Source of the DNA: an uncultured Verrucomicrobia subdivision 3 bacterium
GTDB lineage: Bacteria > Verrucomicrobiota > Verrucomicrobiia > Limisphaerales > UBA11358
DNA: 64,000 nt
NCBI GenBank assembly: GCA_903917705.1
Contig: CAIXBQ010000131.1
Span: 1 to 64,000 of the forward strand
Direction of reading: 5' to 3'
Shown: in pieces, positions 49,933 to 57,980 of the stretch
Layout of the letters: each line of letters begins with the position of its first letter
Position numbering within the stretch: position 1 is the stretch's first letter
Position numbers and translations under genes: made by a program
Notes under the pieces: model-generated
Told to the model about the DNA's origin: nothing
The model's input: the letters and a program-made list of their open reading frames with translations, nothing else
Database searches by the model: none

Positions 49933-50658
49933 TCAGCGAAGGAAATTATATTTGAAGATGCACCACAGCGCCCGGAAGCCGTCGCGCCAGCCGATCTTTT
50001 TGCCCTCCGCATAGGTGCGCCCGTAATACGAGATGGACACCTCGTAGATGCGCACCTTCAGCCGCGCCACCTTGGCCGTGATCTCCGGCTCAAAGCCGAA
50101 CCGGTTCTCCTCGATCTTGATTTTCTGGATGATCTCGCGGCGGAAAGTCTTGTAGCACGTCTCCATGTCCGTGAGGTTCAGGTCCGTGGCCATGTTCGAA
50201 AACGTGGTCAGCAGGTTGTTGCCCACTGAATGCCAGTAATACAAAACCCGGTGCGCCCCGCTGCCGCCGAAAAACCGCGACCCGAACACCACATCCGCCT
50301 TGCCCGACAGGATGGGCGCGATCAGCCGGTGATATTCCCCCGGGTCATATTCCAGGTCCGCGTCCTGGATCACCACGATCGGCGCCGTGGCCAGGGAGAT
50401 GCCCGTCCGCAGCGCCGCGCCCTTGCCCTGATTCACCTCATGGCGGACCAGCTTGATGCGCGGCTCGTTTTGCGCCAGCGGCTGGAGCTTGTCCCACGTG
50501 CCGTCCGACGAGCAATCGTCCACGATCACCAGCTGCTGCACCGGCCGCTGCGCCAGCACCACCCCGATGACTTCCGCCACCGTGGCCGCCTCGTTATAGA
50601 CCGGCATCACCGCGGAAAGGCACGGCGCGATGTCGTTGTTGGAATTGATTTCGGACAT
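49933..50658 (-). CDS. GT2 family glycosyltransferase (DPM1-like)
   Basis: [51 protein letters not shown]. Confidence 0.95.
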   Translation of the reverse strand: MSEINSNNDIAPCLSAVMPVYNEAATVAEVIGVVLAQRPVQQLVIVDDCSSDGTWDKLQPLAQNEPRIKLVRHEVNQGKGAALRTGISLATAPIVVIQDADLEYDPGEYHRLIAPILSGKADVVFGSRFFGGSGAHRVLYYWHSVGNNLLTTFSNMATDLNLTDMETCYKTFRREIIQKIKIEENRFGFEPEITAKVARLKVRIYEVSISYYGRTYAEGKKIGWRDGFRALWCIFKYNFLR

Positions 50659-50801
50659 TAAACGAATCTCAGGGTTGCGGGAAGCTCGCAAAAACCCCGC
50701 CCCGGTTCAATCCCAAACCTTGCGCGTTCGTGAAAGGGTTAAATCGTTCAAGGCTTGCCCCCTGGCCATCGCGCCGCGGCCCGCGCCGCCGGTTCAACCC
50801 G

Positions 50802-51323
50802 TCAAACACTTAACGATTTGACAAAAATCCGCCACACCAGCACAAACGCGCTCGCGAAATCCTCCGGCGTTTCCGCCACCCAGCTCGTCACCGTCTCCGG
50901 CGCGAACCATCCGCCCGACTCGATCTCCTCCGGGTGCAGCGCGAACGGCCCCTCCGCCTCCGTGCGATACACCCAGCAAAACTCCCAGCCCGTCTCCGGG
51001 CGCGCGTCCAGCTTGAAGAGTCGCGCCAACGGCCGCGCCGCCGCCGCCGGCAGGACCAGGCCGAGCTCCTCGCGCAGCTCGCGCACCGCGCACGCGTCGT
51101 AGGCCTCGCCCGCATCCACGTGGCCGGACGACGACGAATCCCACTTGCCCGCCGACGAATCCTTTTTCATGGACCGCTTCTGGAGGAACACCGCCCCGCG
51201 CGCATTGAACACCAGCACATGCACCGCCCGATGTTTCAAGCCGAGCCGATGCACCTCGCCCCGCGTGTTCTGGCCCGTCACCGCGTCGCGGTCATCCACC
51301 ACGTCAAAGATTTCCTCGCTCAT
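50802..51323 (-). CDS. NUDIX hydrolase
   Basis: GHVDAGEAYDACAVRELREELGLV Nudix box. Start taken at MSEEIFDVV. Confidence 0.93.
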   Translation of the reverse strand: MSEEIFDVVDDRDAVTGQNTRGEVHRLGLKHRAVHVLVFNARGAVFLQKRSMKKDSSAGKWDSSSSGHVDAGEAYDACAVRELREELGLVLPAAAARPLARLFKLDARPETGWEFCWVYRTEAEGPFALHPEEIESGGWFAPETVTSWVAETPEDFASAFVLVWRIFVKSLSV

Positions 51324-51605
51324 GCCCCGCACCATAAACCGCCGCGCCGCCAAAATCGAAATAAATTTCCCGCCGCCCGCGCCGCCCGCCATCCACAGGA
51401 ATGATCCATAAGGCACAGCCTTTAACTTGACAAGTGACCAAGGCTATGGCCTAATAGCCGGCGTCACCCACGGGTTTTCTATGAAGCTTAAGACTTCCCA
51501 CTTTGCTTCAGGTGAACTTTATTTTCGTGCGGTCAAAATCCCCGTCAGCCAGACACCCCCTAACCGACCCGTCACCGCCAAACCGCTTGGCCGGACCGAC
51601 CATTT

Positions 51606-51815
51606 CAGACCTGCAAACCCCACCCGCATGCGTCCGGCAGCCCCTTTCAGACCTGCAAACCCCATCCGCACACGTCCGGCAGCCCTTTGCAGACCTGCAA
51701 GCCCCAGCCGCATCCGTCCGGCAGCCCCTTGCAGACCTGCAAGGCCCACCCGCATGCGTCCGGCAGCCTCTTGCAGACCTGTAAACCCCACCCGCACGCG
51801 TCCGGCAGCCCCTTA
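51606..51815. repeat. 42-bp tandem repeat, five copies
   Basis: CAGACCTGCAAACCCCACCCGCATGCGTCCGGCAGCCCCTTT-type units begin at 51606, 51648, 51690, 51732, 51774; partial sixth follows. Confidence 0.95.
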
Positions 51816-51921
51816 CAGAACTGCCGACATTGCGCTTGTGGCTGTTAACCAGCCATTTAGCCGGATTGACCCCGTTTCCAGCCGAAATTTCAGCCAGTTA
51901 ACACCAAACAAATAAAATCAT

Positions 51922-52773
51922 ATGCCAACTCGAAGACTAGCCAACTCCATCGCCTCCGCCATGCTCGTCCTCACCACCGCCCGGAACGAATGGAAAAACA
52001 CCCCCGTGCTCGCCAACCGCGCCATCAGCGCCGAACAGTGGGCCCAACTCGATGACACCATCCCCGGCAACCTCCTCAACCGGTTTATCCGCCAGAACGG
52101 AATTGTGGACAACGCCATGGCCGCCCAGGTGCCCGTCACCGCCAGCGTCGAAGCCTGCGCCAAACGGCTGGGCATGACCGTCTCGCATTTTCATCAGGTG
52201 TTTGACTTGGGCGTGGCCCGCGGCGTGTTCGCCGCCGGTGCGCGCAGCTATTACCAGCGCCCCGCCAACGCCACCTCCATACCCGAGCTCAAGAGCTACG
52301 ACGCCATCACCACCGCCGCCGGGCATGTGGTCGCCGGCGAAGCCGCCCGCGCGCAGGCCGAGGGCCATCCCGCCACCTACGACAGCGGCATTGCCTACGA
52401 CAGCGGGGTAAGGTTCGATTCCATCACCGGCTATGTGGCCATGGCCCTGCCGAGCGCCGCCGAAGTGGGCACCCTGCTCGGGCAATTCACCACCCTGCGC
52501 GCCGAAAGCAACGACGTGCTGGTGGACACCGACACCCAGCGCGAAATCTTGCAGCCGATTTATACCGACGCGCTCGCGCTGGCCGAGGATATTTACGACA
52601 CCGTGGAATATTTCTATCGCAAAGACCCGAGCGATTCCAGCCGCCGCCAGAAATGCGAGCGCTGGGGCGTGGTCTATGTGGCCGAAGCCGTCCCCGCCAC
52701 GCCGCCGCCCACGCCCCCGCCGACCACGACGCCCACCACCACCCCCGCGCCCACGCCCACGCCGCCGGCGTGA
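51922..52773 (+). CDS. Hypothetical protein with Pro/Thr-rich C-terminal tail
   Basis: 283 aa ORF (MPTRRLANSIASAMLVLTTARNEWKNTPVL...) with tail PATPPPTPPPTTTPTTTPAPTPTPPA. No recognised family. Confidence 0.75.
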   Translation: MPTRRLANSIASAMLVLTTARNEWKNTPVLANRAISAEQWAQLDDTIPGNLLNRFIRQNGIVDNAMAAQVPVTASVEACAKRLGMTVSHFHQVFDLGVARGVFAAGARSYYQRPANATSIPELKSYDAITTAAGHVVAGEAARAQAEGHPATYDSGIAYDSGVRFDSITGYVAMALPSAAEVGTLLGQFTTLRAESNDVLVDTDTQREILQPIYTDALALAEDIYDTVEYFYRKDPSDSSRRQKCERWGVVYVAEAVPATPPPTPPPTTTPTTTPAPTPTPPA

Positions 52774-52781
52774 ACCAAAAC

Positions 52782-52843
52782 GGGTAGGGCTGACCTGCTG
52801 GTCAGCCCCAATATTAGGGCGGCGCAGCAGCGCCGCCCTACCA
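52782..52843. repeat. Paired perfect hairpins, REP-like or terminator-like
   Basis: GGGCTGACC-TGCT-GGTCAGCCC (52787-52808) and AGGGCGGCGC-AGCA-GCGCCGCCCT (52816-52839). Outer GGTAGGGC/GCCCTACC also pair. Confidence 0.7.
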
Positions 52844-52986
52844 CAGCCTTGGAGGCCGTCTTTTTGTGAATCCGCTTGGCAAGGCGGGCGAAAGGGCGTA
52901 AACCACCGTAGCCGCTGCCCCTGAAACTGAAGCTGCAAATACAAAAAAGGATTCAGGATAGGCCGCAATATTTCAAGACAAGACCT

Positions 52987-53294
52987 GTTAGGCGTCATGC
53001 GGAGCGTCACATGAAAACCAGCACCAGATTCATTATATTTCTGAGCCTGATTGTGGTTTATGTTGGTCTCGTTAGATTGACTGGCGTAAAGTTTCAAGTG
53101 TTTTCAGGTCGTTATAGCGGGTCGGGGATTGATATTTTTATCCTCGCTGATTGGGCCGCGTGTTTTTGGTCTGGGCCGTTTGTTGGGCCGATGGATCCAT
53201 ATCCATATCGTTCGACATGTGCGTTCATCGGCGGTTTGGGGATGATAGCACTTTCATTTTTTAAATTTGTGATATTACGATGATGACGCCTACC
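52987..53294. repeat. Inverted repeat TAGGCGTCAT/ATGACGCCTA flanking a small ORF, integron-core-like
   Basis: GTTAGGCGTCAT at 52987-52998 and ATGACGCCTACC at 53283-53294, read directly. Confidence 0.5.
53011..53283 (+). CDS. Small hypothetical membrane protein (90 aa)
   Basis: MKTSTRFIIFLSLIVVYVGLVRLTG... hydrophobic N- and C-termini; visibly less GC-rich than flanking genes. Confidence 0.6.
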   Translation: MKTSTRFIIFLSLIVVYVGLVRLTGVKFQVFSGRYSGSGIDIFILADWAACFWSGPFVGPMDPYPYRSTCAFIGGLGMIALSFFKFVILR

Positions 53295-53327
53295 AGATTT
53301 GATGAGAAGGCAGAGGCCCTAAAGTTG

Positions 53328-54224
53328 TCACTCACCCTTAGCGGCGAGGAGTTGGGTCAGGGCGACGAATTGTTCCAGGGTCAGTTTCTCGGCGCGTTCC
53401 TGCGGTGAGATGCCCAGCCGGGCAAAGGCGGCCTCCAGCTTTTCCTTGGGCCAGTCGGCTTTCAGCAGCTTCAGCATCATCTTGCGCCGTTGCGAAAAGC
53501 CGCGCTTCACAATCTTCACAAAGTCGGCCCGCAGCGCCGTCGGCAGCAGCGGCTCGGCCCGCCGCTCCAGATGCACACACGCGGAATCCACGTCGGGCGA
53601 GGGGAAAAAACATTCGGGCGGGATCTTGAACCAGCCGCGCGGCTGGAAATCGATCTGCACGAGCAGGGTCAGGATGCCGTAATCGTCGTCGTCGGCCTGC
53701 GCCATGAGCCGCCGCGCGACTTCGAGCTGGAGGGTGGCGACGATGCGCCGGGGCGCGCGCGGGCCGGCGGCCAGCTCCACCAGTATGGGCGAGGCGACGG
53801 AATAGGGGAGATTGGCGACGAGCTTCCAGTCGCGCCAGTCGCGCGGTTCGCGCTTGAGAAAGGCCAGGGCGTCGTCGTGGAGCAGGACGAGGTTGGTCGC
53901 GGCGGCAGCGGCGTCCGCGGGCTCGCCGGCGGCGGGGGCGGGCAGTTCATCGGCCTTGGTGGTCAGGCCGAAGCGTTCGCATAAAACTTCCACGAGCCGC
54001 TCGTCCAGCTCGATGGCGAGGACTTCGCGGGCTTTGGGGAGGAGCAGTTCGGTCAGCGGGCCGAGGCCGGGGCCGATTTCGAGGATCTGGTCGTCGGGCT
54101 GGATTTCGGCGGCGTCCACGATGCGGCGGAGCTGGTTGCCGTCGTGCAGAAAATTCTGGCCGAGGGAGCGGGTGAGTTGGATGTCGCGCTTGGCCAGCAG
54201 CTCGCGCATTTCGGTGAGGGTCAT
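53328..54224 (-). CDS. rsmA: 16S rRNA (adenine(1518)-N6/adenine(1519)-N6)-dimethyltransferase
   Basis: RSLGQNFLHDGNQLRRIVDAAEI, ILEIGPGLGPLTELLL, LVANLPYSVASPIL. Confidence 0.96.
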   Translation of the reverse strand: MTLTEMRELLAKRDIQLTRSLGQNFLHDGNQLRRIVDAAEIQPDDQILEIGPGLGPLTELLLPKAREVLAIELDERLVEVLCERFGLTTKADELPAPAAGEPADAAAAATNLVLLHDDALAFLKREPRDWRDWKLVANLPYSVASPILVELAAGPRAPRRIVATLQLEVARRLMAQADDDDYGILTLLVQIDFQPRGWFKIPPECFFPSPDVDSACVHLERRAEPLLPTALRADFVKIVKRGFSQRRKMMLKLLKADWPKEKLEAAFARLGISPQERAEKLTLEQFVALTQLLAAKGE

Positions 54225-54248
54225 GGGAGGTGAGGGGCGGGCATGGGG

Positions 54249-55550
54249 TTAAGCGGCGGCCAAAGCTTTATGCAGTTCGGCGACGGCCCGGGCGAGCTGG
54301 GCGCGGGTGATGGTCAGCGGCGGGGTGAAGCTGATGACGTTGGCGTGCTCGCCTTCGGGCAGGAAAATGTAGCCGCGCCGCAGCAGGGTCTTGATGGCGC
54401 CAAGGGCCGCGGCGGTGGCGGGCCGGCCGCCGGGCAGGGTCAATTCCACGCCGGCCATCAGGCCCAGGCCGCGGGGTGAAACCTGAAACTTGAATCCTGA
54501 AACCTGAAGCTCTTGCAGTCCGGCCAGTAAAAATTTGCCGAGAACGGCGCTGCGTTCGCAGAGTTTGAGCCGGCGGATTTCGGAGATTTGCGCGAGGGCC
54601 ATGGCGCAGCCGACGGGATGGCCGAGGAAGGTGCTGGTGTGAATGGCTTCGCCGGTGGAGGCGGGCCACGCGGCATCCATCAGCTCCGCGCGGCCGACGC
54701 AGGCGGAGAGCGGAAAGCCGCCGGTGAGGGCTTTGCCCAGGCAAATCAGGTCGGGCACCACGCCGCTGTGTTCGCAGGCGAACCAGCGGCCGGTGCGGCC
54801 AAAGCCGGTGTAAATCTCGTCGAGGATGAGCAAGGCGCCATGTTCGTCGCACAGCCGGCGGAGCAGCGGCAGGAAGGCCGGCGGTGGAAGGTTGATGCCG
54901 CCGCGGGCCTGCACGGGCTCGACAAGGAGGGCGCCGATTTTTTCGCGGCGGAAAAGGCGGCGGATGGCTTGCTCGACTTTCGCGAGCTGCCCGGGCCGGG
55001 CGGGGAATGGGACGAAGCGGCCGAATTCGCGGAGCTGCGGGCGGAACGGGTGGCGGAAATGTTCGCGGTGCGTGGCGTTGAGCGCGCCGTAGCCGAGGCC
55101 GTGATACGCGCCGGCAAACGCGATGACGCCGCGGCGGCCGGTGGCGAGCATGGCCGTTTTGAGCGCGGATTCGACGGCTTCAAAGCCGGAGTTGGAGAAA
55201 ATGACCTTGCCCCGCTTTTGATTCGTTTTCGCCCAGCGCTCGAAGGTGATCCGGCTCAACTCGCGCGCGAGCCGCGCCTTGAGGGCGTGCGGATGGACGT
55301 CGCCCATGGCGTGCAGGAGCCGGGCCATCTGCTTTTGCCCGGCCTGGACGACGCGGGGATTCGCGTGGCCGGCGGCGGCGACGCCGAACGCGGCGGTCAG
55401 GTCCAGATACTTTTTCCCTTCCGCATCCCACACGTGAATGCCGCGCGCGCGGTCCCAGACGATCGGCCACGAGCCGTCCGGCTCCGTGAAAATGACGTTG
55501 CGTGATTCAAAACGGCCCAGCTGCTGCAGGATGGTTTTTGTTTTCGTCAC
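54249..55550 (-). CDS. Class III (PLP-dependent) aminotransferase
   Basis: FAGAYHGLGYGALNAT, LLILDEIYTGFGRTGRWFACEHSGVVPDLICLGKALTGGFPLSA. Confidence 0.94.
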   Translation of the reverse strand: MTKTKTILQQLGRFESRNVIFTEPDGSWPIVWDRARGIHVWDAEGKKYLDLTAAFGVAAAGHANPRVVQAGQKQMARLLHAMGDVHPHALKARLARELSRITFERWAKTNQKRGKVIFSNSGFEAVESALKTAMLATGRRGVIAFAGAYHGLGYGALNATHREHFRHPFRPQLREFGRFVPFPARPGQLAKVEQAIRRLFRREKIGALLVEPVQARGGINLPPPAFLPLLRRLCDEHGALLILDEIYTGFGRTGRWFACEHSGVVPDLICLGKALTGGFPLSACVGRAELMDAAWPASTGEAIHTSTFLGHPVGCAMALAQISEIRRLKLCERSAVLGKFLLAGLQELQVSGFKFQVSPRGLGLMAGVELTLPGGRPATAAALGAIKTLLRRGYIFLPEGEHANVISFTPPLTITRAQLARAVAELHKALAAA

Positions 55551-55559
55551 GGGATTGCG

Positions 55560-56303
55560 CTAGACGCCGCGCTGATCGGGCGGCCAGATGATTTTGTGCT
55601 GCTGGATTTGAAAGCGGACGGGCAGGGCGTCGGCGATGATTTTTTCGGCGAGTTCCCGGCGGGTGATGGGCGTGAGGCCGGCGGGAACTTTTTTCAATCC
55701 CTGGCTGGTCTGTTCCGGCGCGAGCGGATGCACCCAGGAGACGAGCAGCGGACAAACGGCCGCCAGCCGGTGCGCGGCGATCTGCTGCCTGGCCCATTCG
55801 TAATCCTCGACGGTGCCGATGACGAACTTGATTTCGTCGGTGGCTTTCAGGTGCGCGATATTGGAAAACAGGTTGCGCTGCACCTCGCCGCTGCTGGGGC
55901 ATTTCAAGTCCATGATGCGGTGGACGCGCGGATCAATCTTGGACAAGTCATGCGCGCCGCTGGTTTCCAGCAGGACGGTGAAGCCGTCGTTGCAGAGCTG
56001 CCGCATCAGCGCCTGGGAATTTTTCTGGAGCAGGGGTTCGCCGCCGGTGAGTTCGACGAGCGGAAGTTTTGAGCCGGGGCTGGTGCCGGGTGCGTTTGAA
56101 AACGGTTTCGCCTGCCGCCGGACTTCGGCCAGAATGTCGGCGAGGGTTTTCTTTTTGCCGGCGGTGAAGGCGTAGGCGGTGTCGCAGTAGGAGCAGCGGA
56201 GGTCGCAGGCGGTGAGGCGGATGAAAATGCACGGGAGCCCGGCGAAGGTGCTTTCCCCCTGCAGGCTCAAATAGATTTCGTTGACGACGAGCGATTCGGT
56301 CAC
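55560..56303 (-). CDS. queE: 7-carboxy-7-deazaguanine synthase (radical SAM)
   Basis: EIYLSLQGESTFAGLPCIFIRLTACDLRCSYCDTAYAF (Cx3Cx2C). Confidence 0.94.
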   Translation of the reverse strand: MTESLVVNEIYLSLQGESTFAGLPCIFIRLTACDLRCSYCDTAYAFTAGKKKTLADILAEVRRQAKPFSNAPGTSPGSKLPLVELTGGEPLLQKNSQALMRQLCNDGFTVLLETSGAHDLSKIDPRVHRIMDLKCPSSGEVQRNLFSNIAHLKATDEIKFVIGTVEDYEWARQQIAAHRLAAVCPLLVSWVHPLAPEQTSQGLKKVPAGLTPITRRELAEKIIADALPVRFQIQQHKIIWPPDQRGV

Positions 56304-56414
56304 GGCGGCAGGGTAGCGGTTAGGCGCCGGAAATGGAATCTACTTTAAGGCGCCGGATGCAGGTTGGACTTTTGGGGATATGAGGTTATTTTTGCGGCAG
56401 TCTCAGAAGCACCC

Positions 56415-57980
56415 ATGAACAAGTTCATAATTATCGGCGGTCTGCTGTGCGCGGGCGGATTATTCTGCCGGCCGGCGCAGGCGCAATTTCACGATCAGAT
56501 CGGCCTGACTGCGCTGCGGGCGGTCACGACGAACCTCAACGGGGCCGGCCTCCGCGTGGCGGTGCCGGAGGCGAACCTTTATACGAACGGCCCGGCGGGG
56601 TTTGAAATAAATCCGGCCAATGTCGGCCAGCCAGCCAGCCTGTTCACCTATGCTTCGGCGGCCGGCACGACCAATGTCTATCCCAACGCAGTGGGCACGA
56701 ATTCCTGGCATGCGGAAGACACGGGCAATTACTTTTTCGGCATGTTCTACGGCGTGGCGACCAACGTGGCGCATGTGGACAATTCGGATGCGGATTATTT
56801 CATCACGAACATTGTGCAAACGCTCGCCGCCATCCCGGATACCATCGTGAACCAGAGTTTTGCGGACTACGACTTGAGCAGCCAGTCCTATTACAACACG
56901 AATTACGACAACTACGCGGACCAATATAAAACGCTTTTCATCACCGCGGCGGGCGACGGCGGGCCGGTGCTGCCGCCCTCGACCTGCTACAACGGGATTT
57001 CCGTAGCCGCTTATTTTCCGGTCGCTTATTCCAGCGTCGGCCCGACGCTGGATAACGGCCGCTGCAAACCGGATATCACCGCGGTCTCCCAATTCACCAG
57101 CACGTCCACCCCGATGGTTTCCGGCGGGGCGGCGCTGCTGCTTCAGGCCGGGGTGCGGGGCGACGGCGGGGGCGACACCAATTCTGCCTCCGACCCGAGA
57201 ACCCTCAAGGCGCTCCTGCTCAACGGGGCGGTGAAGCCGTCCGGCTGGACGAATGGGGCGGCCACGCCGCTCGACGCGCGTTATGGCGCCGGTATGCTGA
57301 ATGTTTTGAACTCCTACGAACAGCTGGCTGGCGGCAAAAACGGCTGCATTGTTGCCACCATGGTTGCCACCGGCGGCGCGCATCCGCCCACCGGCGCGGC
57401 CGGCACCGTTGGTGTTTTGAGCGGCTGGGATTTCAGCACCAACACCAGCAGCGCGTCCAGCGATGCCATCCGGCATTATTATTTCAACGCGACGAATAAT
57501 CTGCCCGGCGCGAAGTTCACCGCCACGTCCACCCTGGTCTGGAACCGGCACCAGAACCAGACGAACATCAATAATCTCAACCTCTACCTTTACAACTGCG
57601 CCAACAGCAATCTCGTCGCGTGCAGCACGAGCCGCGTGGACAACGTGGAACACATCTATGTGCCGCAGCTCGCGCCGGGCCGCTACGATTTGCAGGTTTG
57701 GAAGGCCGGCGGCAGCACTGTCACCACCAACGAAACGTACGCGCTCGCGTTTGAATTTTTCTCGGACACGCTGGCCGTCGCAAAATCTGGCGCCAATACG
57801 ATGGTCACCTGGCCGGTTTATCCGGCGGGTTTCCTTGTCGAGTCCGCGACCAATCTGATTTCGCCCGCCTGGAGCACCAACTATCTGCCGCCGGCCACCA
57901 TCACGAACAGCAGGAACAGCCTGCTTTTGAATGCGACGAACTCGAACCGGTTCTTCCGCCTGCGCCGCCCGAATCTGTGA
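56415..57980 (+). CDS. Secreted subtilisin-like (S8) protease-family protein with C-terminal verrucomicrobial-type module
   Basis: Signal peptide at MNKFIIIGGLLCAGGLFCRPAQAQ. FTSTSTPMVSGGAALLLQAG Ser block, FITAAGDGG oxyanion-like block, C-terminal VESATNLISPAWSTN...NRFFRLRRP. Confidence 0.8.
   Translation: MNKFIIIGGLLCAGGLFCRPAQAQFHDQIGLTALRAVTTNLNGAGLRVAVPEANLYTNGPAGFEINPANVGQPASLFTYASAAGTTNVYPNAVGTNSWHAEDTGNYFFGMFYGVATNVAHVDNSDADYFITNIVQTLAAIPDTIVNQSFADYDLSSQSYYNTNYDNYADQYKTLFITAAGDGGPVLPPSTCYNGISVAAYFPVAYSSVGPTLDNGRCKPDITAVSQFTSTSTPMVSGGAALLLQAGVRGDGGGDTNSASDPRTLKALLLNGAVKPSGWTNGAATPLDARYGAGMLNVLNSYEQLAGGKNGCIVATMVATGGAHPPTGAAGTVGVLSGWDFSTNTSSASSDAIRHYYFNATNNLPGAKFTATSTLVWNRHQNQTNINNLNLYLYNCANSNLVACSTSRVDNVEHIYVPQLAPGRYDLQVWKAGGSTVTTNETYALAFEFFSDTLAVAKSGANTMVTWPVYPAGFLVESATNLISPAWSTNYLPPATITNSRNSLLLNATNSNRFFRLRRPNL

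Noticed and set aside
51606-51815. CRISPR array
   Set aside because: Tandem units are contiguous with no unique spacers and no cas genes nearby.
51427-51915. 162-aa ORF made of RPANPTRMRPAAPF repeats
   Set aside because: Explained by the 42-bp minisatellite, whose length is a multiple of 3 and so keeps frames open on both strands; no independent coding evidence.
51937-53097. 386-aa minus-strand ORF covering the orphan gene and cassette-like region
   Set aside because: Gly/Arg-rich shadow ORF with no recognisable motifs.
56318-56360. GTTAGGCGCCGG upstream of the S8-like gene as an integron core
   Set aside because: No partner inverted repeat around a gene; more likely a chance match next to a repeated GGCGCCGGA palindrome.
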